A DNA stretch of 26,205 nucleotides from Priapulus caudatus (GCF_000485595.1 NW_014577473.1:1-26205), one strand, 5' to 3'. Positions 1 through 9,057 are shown, counted from the first letter of the stretch. Made by a program: numbers and translations. Notes: generated by a model from the sequence alone, not told the origin.

Positions 1-224
1 GATTATCTTAACTTACTGATGCTGAGGACACCTGGTTAGACCTAGCTTTGGATGGCGTTTGAACATCTGAAAAAAAATAGGAGGCACATGTTTCAATTAA
101 CTTAAACATTTTCACAACCGAGTATGTTTTTAACCCAATTGAGTGGTAGAAATAGTCATAAGAAATAATGTCAACCCACTCATGTGCTATCGTTAAACAT
201 CGTTACAGTGAGATTGTATACAAT
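1..224. other. No gene seen
   Basis: AT-rich sequence with no exon-like open frame, RNA gene or clear repeat. The open frame that begins at 168 exists mainly because the 96-bp duplication that follows is a multiple of three. Confidence 0.4.
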
Positions 225-416
225 GAAATATCTGATATAACAAAAGCTACATCTAAACGATACGCCGTTAACCTGAGACAACTATCTCATGTTATTTACC
301 CCCCGTCTCCAGGGACAGCTGAAATATCTGATATAACAAAAGCTACATCTAAACGATACGCCGTTAACCTGAGACAACTATCTCATGTTATTTACCCCCC
401 GTCTCCAGGGACAGCA
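225..416. repeat. Perfect 96-bp tandem duplication
   Basis: Positions 225-320 and 321-416 are the same 96-bp unit, differing only at the last base. The unit begins GAAATATCTGATATAAC and ends CCAGGGACAGC. As 96 is 32 codons the duplication keeps a frame open, but the translation matches nothing I recognise. Near-identity means the duplication is very recent or an assembly slip. Confidence 0.9.
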
Positions 417-797
417 GTTTGTTATCTCACCTAAACAAATTGAGGTTAGCGAGTACATGTATAGTAATCACACAATAAGAAGCTACATGTGTTGCCACCT
501 ATCTACAGAGCAGATAACTATAACTTCTTAAACCTCAGGTAAATTTCGCCCGTAGACTCTACATGACGTATTGCTTACCCCCTGCTCTCACAAGGTTAAC
601 GCTAACCAGAGATAACTTGTCTCGGGTTGACGCACTTAACCCGAGAAAACCTCCATCATGTAGCTAGACGGTGCTAAAGAAACTATTTTGTCCGAGCCTG
701 ATTTTATCAACAGATGTTAAGGAATATGTCTATTTATCATGGCATCATATCAGATTTGGCCATCTATATGATAGGCCATAACACAAGATTGGAAGAA
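417..797. other. No gene; one short hairpin
   Basis: No coding signal. The segment holds a perfect 9-bp stem with a 9-base loop (arms TCTCGGGTT at 620-628 and AACCCGAGA at 638-646). Words such as GTTAAC and ACCCCC recur from the preceding 96-bp unit, so it may be a diverged extension of the same repeat. Confidence 0.35.
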
Positions 798-1358
798 TTA
801 TTTCCACAATTGCCACAATATTGATGCACAAAACGCGGGAAAGTAAATCACTTGGTAGCTATAGTCACATAGCACAGTCAATTGTTCTATGTCTTCATGA
901 AGCTTGGATGTGGTAAAACATGCATCTAAGGGGGGCAGCCCTATAGACCGGGCACTTTTTCTTGCAACTGATAGGATGTTCGTTTTCTTAGATTCACCTT
1001 GCCTTTCTAACCATGCACTAGTCTTATTCACTATGTAGAAGATTTTACCCTCGTGCACGTCCATTCTGGCAATAGGTGCCCTTCTAATGGAAGCATCCAA
1101 CATCCCAAAAATCCTCTCGTCACTAATGTTGTTGGCAGAACACGATGCTGAGGAAGAGACGATATCGGAGCTAGGCTGGTGATACACCCCGCCACGAAGC
1201 TAGTCTGCATACTGGCGACGTAGTACAACCAACATTGCGGAGCAAATCTTCTCAAGGAGAACTTTTGTTGCATCGTCAGTCTCGTGTGGAGCTGTTAAGG
1301 CACTGAGAACCTTGTCACCTTGTTGGTGAACCTCCCCCAACCTAGATTCGCCAAGCAT
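798..1358 (-). pseudogene. Decayed transposon-associated coding fragment
   Basis: Reading the minus strand from the ATG at 1358 gives an open frame interrupted by one TAG at 1200-1202 and continuing in the same frame to 798. The sequence after the stop contains SDERIFGMLDASIRRAP and then VNKTSAWLERQ. From memory this pattern (S-x-R-x-F-x-M-L-D, then basic residues, then N-K-T-x-x-W-L) resembles a family of uncharacterised proteins widespread in marine invertebrates and associated with mobile DNA. I cannot name the family or assign a function. The internal stop and lack of flanking splice signals argue for a dead fragment. It could also be part of a larger element extending to about 1400. Confidence 0.4.
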
Positions 1359-1578
1359 CAAGGAAGTAGCATCACTACTTCATAGTTCAAGTTTAGCTTC
1401 AGTCTCACAGTAAAAAGGCTCAATTCGACCACAGGACGCTCAACCATTGTGTATCGAAGCCAAGGCGCAGTGAATAGTTTTGTTAAATGTCATCGCGAAA
1501 AAAGTGGGGTCGCGCAAAATCGGTGTTTAAAGAAAATCATCTTATAAACTGACCCCAACAGCAACAAGTCACGTAAAC
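1359..1578. other. No gene seen
   Basis: The first bases continue the frame of the decayed coding fragment upstream of its ATG. After about 1400 no open frame or repeat is obvious. Confidence 0.3.
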
Positions 1579-1950
1579 TCATTTAGTTGCGCGATAATAG
1601 GCGATTGGCGCTTCGTTGCCAGTGTCAGTCGCTGTCAGTCGCGTCCTGAAAAGGAAACACAATGCGTCCAAGCGAACAATGCGATTCAAAAAATCCGTCT
1701 GCGACAGCCAACTCGCGCATTCCCTAGATCGTACACTGCGCGATCGGCATTTCTGATGACAACTTACAGATGGGAAATTACTGTTGTTTGTATTACATGG
1801 GACCTGTCTGAGGGTGTCGACTTGTACATAATGACGACTTATAAATATCGACTTAGGCGGCGCTTTTCCAATGGATTTACTATGAGAGCGAATCAGGACT
1901 TTGACTTCCATGTCGACTTACGCGAATTGACGACTTAGACGGTGTCAACT
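1579..1950. repeat. Degenerate CG-word array, possible MITE
   Basis: The left part is rich in short words containing CG (CAGTCGCTGTCAGTCGCG near 1625-1642). The right part repeats variants of GACGACTTA and GTCGACTTA at roughly 1817, 1834, 1848, 1911 and 1930. It resembles a weak version of the phased arrays at 8.46-8.77 kb and 23.07-24.04 kb, but I cannot define its ends or a terminal inverted repeat. Confidence 0.3.
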
Positions 1951-3008
1951 TATGCCAATAAAATATCTAAATTAAAACAAACTGTACTCACTCAGCTCTT
2001 TACCACCTTCTCCTCCACTAGTTTCAGAATCAGTAACTAATTCTACAAGTAAAAGCAAGTGAACTATCGATGATATGTTACGGAAATTTTTCACTGCCTA
2101 AGTCATTGCAAGAACTGCATTACATTATTATATATAGGTCTGTGCTATCTTTCTATATTATATTATGGTAAATTTGCTACATTTAGTCCACTTTTCCATA
2201 TACCTTTAAGCAGATCGACACACTTACGTACCTAACCTTAACCAATTTTCTCCATGTTGAAATGCATATTTCATTTAATTTTGCATAAAAACTACATCTG
2301 AATTCGAATCTGAGTCTAAACCCCAATCTGCATTGCAAGATACGCATCCATATCCTGATTTGAATCTCGATCCAGATCTGAATCTAAAAAAAACATCCAC
2401 AGCGTTGAGTCGATGATCTCTGGTGGTCACCTAAACAAAACAAAACAAAATAGACCAAACAAACAACAATGGCCCGCCTTTCCTACAAATCCATCCTCTG
2501 CGGTGGTTTACAGGCTCTCGTTCCCCGCCTCAGTCCCAGGTCTGCTTCATAGGCCTGTTCCATCTGTTCAACCGACTCGGCCTTCTCAACAAAATTCTTT
2601 CTGGAAGTGTCGCGATCCCCAAAGTCCACAACAGGATGAGTCCATCGCGCACACGGACCAAAAACGACAACAAGCTTGCAGTCAATGATTCATTAGAACC
2701 TCACAAGGGGAATTCAAAAACTCATTCTTTCCACGGACCATCATGGACTGGAATGTCTGCACGCAGACCGTGATCGACACAATCAGTGTCGCAGTTGCAG
2801 CCGAGAGCGCCTAATTTCACCACACCCCATCACCTGCTTCATAATACGCATATACGCGGTCGACCCCGTACTATCATCAAGATCAAGATCAAATAGATAA
2901 TAATTAAACATGTAAACTAACACTGATCAACTACTGAAAAGTAACGGTAGCAATTAAAACATATAGACAGTTGCCTGCACCTGTGCATAGCTTGCACTTT
3001 GTAGATCA
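1951..3008. other. No gene seen; minor repeats
   Basis: No exon with both splice signals and recognisable protein similarity. At 2297-2388 the word GAATCTG and variants recur several times. The plus-strand open frame at 2413-2688 is low in complexity and has no recognisable domain, so I do not call it. Confidence 0.35.
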
Positions 3009-3009
3009 N
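3009..3009. other. Ambiguous base N at a repeat boundary
   Basis: The only N in the window. The next base, 3010, is the first base of sequence shared with 6590 onward, so the N marks the edge of the duplicated block. This points to an assembly join or unresolved overlap. Confidence 0.9.
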
Positions 3010-3085
3010 ATGTAACCCAACACTGTTGGCGACAGAGTATAGACTACTCTATGCATGGGTTACATTATTATATCAAGTAACTTAC

Positions 3086-3318
3086 CTGTCATTAATTTCC
3101 CTGTACTTCAAGCCTAACAGCAGAGCGTCTGCAGCATCCACTTCTATTCCCTTCGCAGACTTAAGTGGGTAGATGATGAGCTTGGACACTTTTCCAACTT
3201 CCACAAAAAACTTTTTCTTTTTCCTCATATACACAGCTACTAGGCCTAATACCGATGCTGCGAACACTGCAATACTAATTGCCATAGAAGTAGACATACC
3301 GCTTCTGCTAAATAGCAT
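3086..3318 (-). CDS. MARC/MOSC-type protein exon 1, copy 1
   Basis: Encodes the first 77 residues plus two bases of a mitochondrial amidoxime-reducing component (MARC) family protein. The family comprises molybdenum-cofactor enzymes of the outer mitochondrial membrane that reduce N-hydroxylated compounds with cytochrome b5 and its reductase. Seen here: a short N-terminus, a hydrophobic segment at residues 12-30, a basic run MRKKKK, then KVSKLIIYPLKSAKGIEV, the start of the MOSC N-terminal beta-barrel. The exon begins at the first ATG (3316-3318) after an in-frame stop and ends GACAG before the donor GTAAGT. It is intact, but no matching exon 2 is visible downstream at lower coordinates, so it may be an orphan duplicate or an alternative or paralogous first exon. 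Confidence 0.75.
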
Positions 3319-3850
3319 ATTTTCCACAGTAGGCCCTATATTTTTGTTATGTATTATATGTATATACGACAACTTCAGTTTGTGCTTCTATCCAGTTCTT
3401 TATCAGACAACGTCCAACCCAAACCTTGGAAATAGCACTTGTTTCTGAGTGAGCAGCACATGTATGAGCCAGCACAGGGAAGTTACGTGGTAGATAGGTC
3501 AAGGTTGCACCTACAACTTACAAGCCATATTATATTCTCAGTCGAAGTTGCACACGATCGAGCTAGTCCAGTCAACGAGTAAACCATCAATCAAAACATC
3601 CCCTTAAATGCCTGGTACAGCTGTGGCGCGTATATTTATTGGTCTGCTGGGTGACCCTGACTTCTCTGGATGCACTAATCGCCTATTTACACGATGCGTC
3701 CTAGACGTACGTCCAGGCCTTATCAGATTTTCGCGTACGTCCTTGACGCAACGGTTAATCTGTTTACACAGTGAGTTTTGTTCGTACGTCCAGGACAAGT
3801 AGTTCAAGGGCACGACGGCTGAAGAAAATTGCCATAGTGTATATCTTCTT

Positions 3851-4192
3851 GTGGCAGGAATTAAGAAAAAATATGAAATTTCGCAAAGAAGGAGACGAGC
3901 TTGGGTGAGACCTTGGATCGCCAGAGACAAACTTGGAGCGTATCATGCACTTCAAAAAGAATTGGAAGAGGAAGGCCCCGGAAGCTTCCGAGATTTTGTG
4001 AGGATGGACATGGACACTTTCCAAGAACTCCTTGTAAAGGTCACACCAATAATCCAACGCTCTACAACCAATATGAGGGAACCAATTTCTGCTGCAGAAC
4101 GTTTATCTGTGATCCACAGGGGATGCCATGCTGTCAACACTGTTCATCGCAAAGAGACGCGCAGAGCACGTGACCCAATCTCACCCACCTGA
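3851..4192 (+). pseudogene. PIF/Harbinger transposase N-terminal fragment, copy 1
   Basis: The plus-strand frame contains RRRRAWVRPWIARDKLGAYH, then an acidic stretch and FRDFVRMDMDTFQELLVKV, then TTNMREPISAAERLSV. This order is characteristic of the region before the nuclease domain in HARBI1/ALP1-like Harbinger transposases. After ERLSV the expected LRFLATG-type continuation is replaced by unrelated sequence and a stop, so everything that would hold the DDE triad is missing. There is no ATG at the start of the frame; the first codon, at 3851, is GTG. It is a relic, not a working transposase. Confidence 0.7.
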
Positions 4193-4605
4193 TTGGTTGG
4201 GTTCTTGCGTCCTGCTTACGATGTCGCAAGAAATTAGAACATCCGTCTAGTGCATCCGATATCGCAGGGGTCATAAAATCGTGTCGTACCGCATAGTTTA
4301 CACGGTGCGTTTTGGACGTATGCGTCTGACTGATGCGACAGACGTACGTCTAGGACGCATCATGTAAATAGGCCTTAAAGGCTGTACATAGTGCCTAGAG
4401 TCCCTAGACGTACGTCTGTCACATCAGTCAGACGCATACGTCCAAAACGCACCGTGTAAACTATGCGGTACGACACGATTTTATGACCCCTGCGATATCG
4501 GATGCACTAGACGGATGTTCTAATTTCTTGCAACATCGTAAGCAGGACGCAAGAACCCGACCAATCAGGTGGGTGAGATTGGGTCACATGCTTAAGTCTC
4601 TTCTC
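4154..4605. repeat. Large inverted repeat (about 180-bp arms)
   Basis: The left arm from about 4154 to 4340 is the near-perfect reverse complement of about 4410 to 4605. For example TGACCCAATCTCACCCACCT at 4171-4190 is matched by AGGTGGGTGAGATTGGGTCA near 4569-4588. The central 70 bp contain another terminal-repeat-like sequence (GTACGTCTAGGACGCATC). Copy 2 has the same hairpin but is cut off at 8154; copy 3 has a different right arm. Confidence 0.85.
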
Positions 4606-4689
4606 TCTAGGACATACGTCTAGACCGCATCGTGTAAATAGGCCTTTATCTGTACCTAGTGCACTAAAAAACGCGCACCCACCCACGCA

Positions 4690-4700
4690 CGCACGGAGAG

Positions 4701-4731
<31 letters not shown>

Positions 4732-4832
4732 GATAGATAGAGAGGGAGAGAGAAGGAGAGGGGAAGAGAGGGAGAGAGGGATAGAGAGAGAGAGAGATAT
4801 AGTGAGAGATAGAGTGAGAGAGAGAGAGACCA
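4690..4832. repeat. (GATA)n then (GAGA)n microsatellite
   Basis: About 50 bp of GATA repeats followed by about 90 bp of GA-rich sequence, preceded by CACCCACGCACGCACG. A matching tract lies at 13930-14070. The serine/leucine-rich frames on the minus strand are artefacts of this repeat. Confidence 0.9.
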
Positions 4833-5602
4833 AGCGACCTAGATACCAACTGAACAAGTGCCGCGGAGCGACAGCGCTCATCTAACGTCTACTGCGATGA
4901 CTGTGGTGGAGTGGTGGGATTCTAGTAAACCCTGTTAGTCCCAAATGTGTTCACATACATGCCGAAACAGTGGAAGGCACAGGGATGGTATCAGGAACCT
5001 TCTCAAAGGAATGTTCATTGGGATCGTTATGAAAGTTGCCACGAGATGGCGCGTGCGTTTAAGTGTCATCAGATTAAAGATGGAAGCTCCCATCGTACGT
5101 AGTAGTAACAACTATTTGCAAGACAGAATAGGTAAGCACACATCCATTTACCTACGCAAGCCTACAGGCTGAAATAGAGAGCTGCCACTTGTAACTAATT
5201 AATGCAGGCAAAAACTACACAGTACCACCACCACATGCACTGGCAGTGGCATACGTTACATGTAACACACTGACAGTACAGAATGCCATAGAAATTATAC
5301 GATTTAAGGAGCATAAACCTTCTTCAACCAAATTTAGCTTTTGAAATGTCAATGTGACATTGTAGCCCCATACATCCAGGCATGTATAGATTCTACTAGC
5401 AAACCCGGCAGTCAAATTCTTTCTAACAGTAAAGAAATCCATGTTTAACCCGCCTCTTGAGGGTCAAAAGGTTATCCGACACTTACTCTTCGCATGTCAG
5501 CAGAAATTACATTTCATGGTCCTTTCAATAAAGCCATAAAAATGCTAGGTCACCGCTGAAACAAAAAAGTTTTTCAATCGCTCCATCAGACCATGTCCTC
5601 AT
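4833..5602. repeat. Flank of the duplicated unit, clean copy
   Basis: Shared with 14072-14835, where the same sequence carries scattered single-base gaps. I recognise no gene. Similarity between the copies ends at about 5600, within TTTCAATCGCTCC and the CATCAGACCAT that follows. That point is the junction with the next segment of the tandem unit. The other copy runs on into unique DNA toward HAAO. Confidence 0.7.
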
Positions 5603-6589
5603 CGTACAATACACTGTATGTGTCTGTACCACTGACAACATTACATCCACATGATACTATGGGTATATATATATATATATCCCGGCCCCCACTCATGGGT
5701 ACGGATTCACCGCAATCGCGTTCCCAATTTCTCCAGAAACGGGGTACTTTTTGTCTAGCTATCTCCGGCCCGAGAATCCGCCGAGGTTTATCCGGAGCCA
5801 CGGCCGAGCTTTATCCGGACAAACACAGAAAAGGGGGTATTTTTTCCAACTGCATGGCCCAGAGATATTTTTTAGAAGGGGTGTTTAAAACTAACCCGTT
5901 ATGAATTGATAATCCCCGACTTTCATTTTCCCTCCGATGTGTCACTACAGAGTGGCAAAACTGGGGCTCAAAACTAGAAAAACTGTAAACTCAAGAAAGT
6001 GCATTTTAATAAATCCTGAGAAAAGGGGGTGTATTCTTGAAAAGTCCTGAGATAGGGGGTAGAAAAAGAGACAAAAAACCCGCAAAAAAGGGGGGGGGGT
6101 AAAAAAATTATGGTCCTTCCTGAGATAGGGGGTGTTTTTGAAATCAGGGAACAAGCGTAGGCGTCCACCTAATATGCTGAGTGGGGCGGGATACATATAT
6201 TCCTAGATAGAATAATGTATAACCTGAATGTTCGTGATATTTTAATCAATTTTATCGTGATAGTGTGAGTGTTTAGAATCAACCAGAATCACACGATGGG
6301 CATTATATCACAAACATTGGTACTCATTACGCAGGGAGGGACAAGTAGAAATGTGGAATCTCTGTAGTGTGATGAGAGAACACAACAGTACTAAATGAAC
6401 TTCGGATTTTTTTATATATTATCAGTATTCATAACTCGCAAATTTCTAGAAGTTATCTATGTGTAGGTGGGCACACGCATATCGCACCCCCTTCAAATCT
6501 GCACATGATCGAATGTGTTCAGGATTCTACTGGTAGACATCAATGTATCTACGCGTAACAATTACTCAGAACTTACTAGACACAATAAT
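5603..6589. repeat. Upstream segment of the 3.58-kb unit, clean copy
   Basis: Matches 10045-11085, the sequence between MARC exons 1 and 2 in the third copy, so it is probably MARC intron 1. It contains a series of related phrases: a GAGAAA- or GAGATA-like lead followed by GGGGGTGT or GGGGTATTTTT (near 5740, 5836, 5877, 6018, 6053 and 6125). The GGGTGTATTC and TCCTGAGATAGGGGG versions recur most clearly. No coding potential is evident. Confidence 0.6.
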
Positions 6590-6665
6590 ATGTAACCCAA
6601 CACTGTTGGCGACAGAGTATAGACTACTCTATGCATGGGTTACATTATTATATCAAGTAACTTAC

Positions 6666-6898
6666 CTGTCATTAATTTCCCTGTACTTCAAGCCTAACAG
6701 CAGAGCGTCTGCAGCATCCACTTCTATTCCCTTCGCAGACTTAAGTGGGTAGATGATGAGCTTGGACACTTTTCCAACTTCCACAAAAAACTTTTTCTTT
6801 TTCCTCATATACACAGCTACTAGGCCTAATACCGATGCTGCGAACACTGCAATACTAATTGCCATAGAAGTAGACATACCGCTTCTGCTAAATAGCAT
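6666..6898 (-). CDS. MARC/MOSC-type protein exon 1, copy 2
   Basis: Same coding sequence as copy 1: start ATG at 6896-6898, a membrane anchor at residues 12-30, a basic KKKK stop-transfer run, and the MOSC beta-barrel opening with IYPLKSAKG. The donor GTAAG follows at 6665-6661. The exon ends in phase 2, as exon 2 at 9.8 kb requires. However, it lies 3' of exons 2 and 3 in the gene's direction and so cannot splice to them on a linear transcript. Confidence 0.75.
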
Positions 6899-7256
6899 AT
6901 TTTCCACAGTATATATTGTTATGTATTATATGTATATACGACAGCTTCAGTTTGTGCTTCTATCCATGCAGTTCTTTATCAGACAACGTACGTCCAACCC
7001 AAACCTTGGAAATATAACTTGTTTCGGAGTGAACAGCACATGTATGAGCCAGCACGGGGAAGTTACGTGGTATATAGGTCAAGGTTGCACCTACAACTTA
7101 CAAGCCATATTATATTCCCAGTCGAAGTTGCGCATGAGCTAGTCCAGTCAACGAGTAAACCATTAATCAAAACATCCCCTTAAATGGCTGGTACAGCTGC
7201 GGCGCATATATTTATTGGTCTGCTGGGTTACCCTGACTACTCTGGATGCACTAATC

Positions 7257-8154
7257 GCCTATTTACACGATGCGTCCTAGACGTACGTCCAGGCCTTATC
7301 AGATTTTCGCGTACGTCCTTGACGCAACGGTTAATCTGTTTACACAGTGAGTTTTGTTCGTACGTCCAGGACAAGTAGTTCAAGGGCACGACGGCTGAAG
7401 AAAATTGCCATAGTGTATATCTTCTTGTGGCAGGAATTAAGAAAAAATATGAAATTTCGCAAAGAAGGAGACGAGCTTGGGTGAGACCTTGGATCGCCAG
7501 AGACAAACTTGGAGCGTATCATGCACTTCAAAAAGAATTGGAAGAGGAAGGCCCCGGAAGCTTCCGAGATTTTGTGAGGATGGACATGGACACTTTCCAA
7601 GAACTCCTTGTAAAGGTCACACCAATAATCCAACGCTCTACAACCAATATGAGGGAACCAATTTCTGCTGCAGAACGTTTATCTGTGATCCACAGGGGAT
7701 GCCATGCTGTCAACACTGTTCATCGCAAAGAGACGCGCAGAGCACGTGACCCAATCTCACCCACCTGATTGGTTGGGTTCTTGCGTCCTGCTTACGATGT
7801 CGCAAGAAATTAGAACATCCGTCTAGTGCATCCGATATCGCAGGGGTCATAAAATCGTGTCGTACCGCATAGTTTACACGGTGCGTTTTGGACGTATGCG
7901 TCCGACTGATGCGACAGACGTACGTCTAGGACGCATCATGTAAATAGGCCTTAAAGGCTGTACATAGTGCCTAGAGTCCCTAGACGTACGTCTGTCACAT
8001 CAGTCAGACGCATACGTCCAAAACGCACCGTGTAAACTATGCGGTACGACACGATTTTATGACCCCTGCGATATCGGATGCACTAGACGGATGTTCTAAT
8101 TTCTTGCAACATCGTAAGCAGGACGCAAGAACCCGACCAATCAGGTGGGTGAGA
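7257..8154. mobile_element. Harbinger-derived foldback element, copy 2 (right end lost)
   Basis: Same left end (GCCTATTTACACG at 7257), transposase fragment and central hairpin as copy 1. The outer right terminal repeat seen at 4606-4643 is missing because the duplicated block ends at 8154. Confidence 0.6.
7427..7768 (+). pseudogene. PIF/Harbinger transposase N-terminal fragment, copy 2
   Basis: Identical in translation to the 3851-4192 fragment, including the same loss of similarity after ERLSV. The lack of any substitution between the two copies again points to a very recent duplication or a duplicated assembly segment. Confidence 0.7.
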
Positions 8155-8163
8155 TTTTCTACT

Positions 8164-8289
8164 ATGGATAAGGCAACACTACTCCATGCCATGTTTCTCG
8201 TAGAAGGACAACTCGAATTACTTGATTGACAAGCCCTCATCATGCTGAGGAGGATGAGGAGGAGAAATAGAAGTCTTTTGGCGGCATAG
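8164..8289 (+). pseudogene. Harbinger protein extreme N-terminus, broken
   Basis: Begins ATG GAT AAG and reads through VEGQLELLD, a TGA stop at 8227-8229, then QALIMLRRMRRRNRSLLAA and a TAG. An LLD/LLE-(D/E)-x-AL lead followed by runs of arginine is how many Harbinger proteins begin, just before the RRRRAWVRPW segment found at 3.9 and 7.5 kb. It lies exactly where copy 2 departs from copy 1, so it may be a remnant of a longer Harbinger copy. Assignment rests on composition and position. Confidence 0.4.
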
Positions 8290-8459
8290 TTGTAGCATAC
8301 TATTATACTATTATGGGTATAAAATCAGTAGAAAATAATCTTGATGTGAACAGCACGGCAGAACGAATGATGATGTCTTAGAACGCGGCGCGGTATTTAT
8401 ATGGTCGTTGCCAGCGCAGTCGGCGCCTGACTAGAGCGTAATTAAGTCGCACTAGGAGC

Positions 8460-8782
8460 GTGACTGGCACGCAGTTGAGGCGCGGTGAGCGTTGCTTAAA
8501 TTAGGCGCAGTGAAAGCGTCGTTCGAACGCAATGCGATCTGATTGGTCGCAATAAAGACGCAGTGAGCGCAGTGCAAGCGTGATGCGGGCGTGGTGTTGA
8601 GCGTGGTGAAAGCTTGTTGAGCGCAATGAGATCGGGGTAAAGACGCACTTAGCTCGTAGTACCGACGTAATTAGATCGTAGTATCGGCGCTGGGCCCGGC
8701 TGGGGCCCAATTGCCCACGCTCTCAACTACGCTCACCACGCTTGGCATGGGGCGATCGTGATGAGCGTAGCTCTAGTGTGAA
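8460..8782. repeat. Phased GCG-word array with GTGAAGGGG end
   Basis: Variants of GCGYARTGA and GCGTGGTGA repeat about every 11 bp. CG dinucleotides lie at 8559, 8568, 8579, 8590, 8602, 8622, 8633, 8644, 8655, 8666, 8677 and 8688, averaging about 10.7 bp with one position missing. The right end reads CTAGTGTGAAGGGGCC (about 8773-8788), similar to the GTATGTGAAGGGGG end of the element at 24.04 kb. No matching left terminus is seen, so it looks like half of a foldback element. Confidence 0.5.
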
Positions 8783-8876
8783 GGGGCCATTATAGCATTA
8801 TAAAGGAATCAAGACCATAGCACCGATCTTAGAAGTGATGATGTCTGGAAACGCAAGATTCAGTTCCGTTGCTTAC

Positions 8877-9057
8877 CGCGGTTTCATCAGGAAAAGTCAA
8901 TCCTTTACGAACATACGGTCCGAAGTCTTTCATTTTTCTCGGCTCAAAATCAGGCAAGAAATGCATTATCCTGCACCCAGGCTTGTCCAGGAACGTTGAT
9001 ATCCAGTTTGCAGCCTTATCTCCACAGTCCATCCCCTTAACCGCTGTCTGAAATATA
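8877..9057 (-). CDS. MARC/MOSC-type protein exon 3
   Basis: This 181-bp exon is flanked by the acceptor TTTCTATAG (minus strand, before 9057) and the donor GTAAGC after 8877. It encodes VKGMDCGDKAANWISTFL and then KPGCRIMHFLPDFEPRK. This matches the MARC family segment with the DCG-x-x-x-A-x-W-x-x-x-(F)L core between the beta-barrel and the MOSC domain proper. The exon opens in phase 2, as exon 2 ends, and finishes on a codon boundary after ETA. A nearer AG (TTTCAG before 9047) would break the frame, and the chosen acceptor gives the same spacing as human MARC as I recall it. Exons for the catalytic MOSC domain should follow below 8877 but were not found. Confidence 0.8.

Larger units (their letters stand above)
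3681..4643. mobile_element. Harbinger-derived foldback element, copy 1
   Basis: The left end GCCTATTTACACGATGCG (3681) is answered at the right by the inverted CGCATCGTGTAAATAGGC (ending 4643). Both are followed inward by a CGTACGTCC-type motif. Between them lie a transposase N-terminal fragment (plus strand) and a large hairpin. Catalytic DDE sequence is absent, so the copy is non-autonomous. Homology with the other copies continues a little beyond the right end (CTGTACCTAGTGCAC), so the true boundary is uncertain and I cannot assign a target-site duplication. Confidence 0.6.
3010..5602. repeat. 3.58-kb tandem unit, first copy (partial)
   Basis: Contains, in order, MARC exon 1, a Harbinger-derived element, the GATA/GA microsatellite and a flank of about 1 kb. 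Positions 3010-4577 match 6590-8154 almost base for base (offset 3580 falling to 3576 through small gaps). Positions about 4605-5600 match about 13845-14830. The distance between exon-1 copies, 3580 bp, is the unit length. The unit's other segment (5603-6589) follows directly, so the layout is that of a tandem array cut at both ends. Confidence 0.8.
6590..8154. repeat. 3.58-kb tandem unit, second exon-1/element block
   Basis: Near-identical to 3010-4577, with minor differences such as a short gap at 6911 and four extra bases near 6990. Similarity to copy 1 stops at about 8154, within GGTGGGTGAGATT. Beyond that, copy 1 continues with the hairpin arm while this copy continues with other Harbinger coding sequence. 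Confidence 0.85.

Noticed and set aside
225-416. CRISPR-like repeat
   Set aside because: Two adjacent copies without spacers, in an animal genome.
2413-2688. 91-codon open frame, plus strand
   Set aside because: No domain, biased composition, no supporting splice or homology evidence.
3173-3448. Plus-strand open frames over MARC exon 1 (also 6753-7142)
   Set aside because: Antisense shadows of the coding exon; the minus-strand frame has the family similarity and a splice donor.
4507-4881. Ser/Leu-rich open frames on the minus strand (also at 13755-14118)
   Set aside because: Products of the GATA and GA microsatellites, with no domain or splice context.
4945-5172. Open frame in the flank of the tandem unit
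   Set aside because: Broken in the second copy and matches no family I know.
5593-5904. Open frames in the intron segment (also 10042-10343)
   Set aside because: Not shared in frame between copies, no recognisable domain, and the sequence is built of G-rich subrepeats.
9037-9047. Acceptor TTTCAG giving a 171-bp MARC exon 3
   Set aside because: It would enter in phase 0 whereas exon 2 leaves in phase 2; the acceptor ten bases upstream fits phase and length.
8869-9051. Plus-strand open frame over MARC exon 3
   Set aside because: Antisense shadow of the exon.
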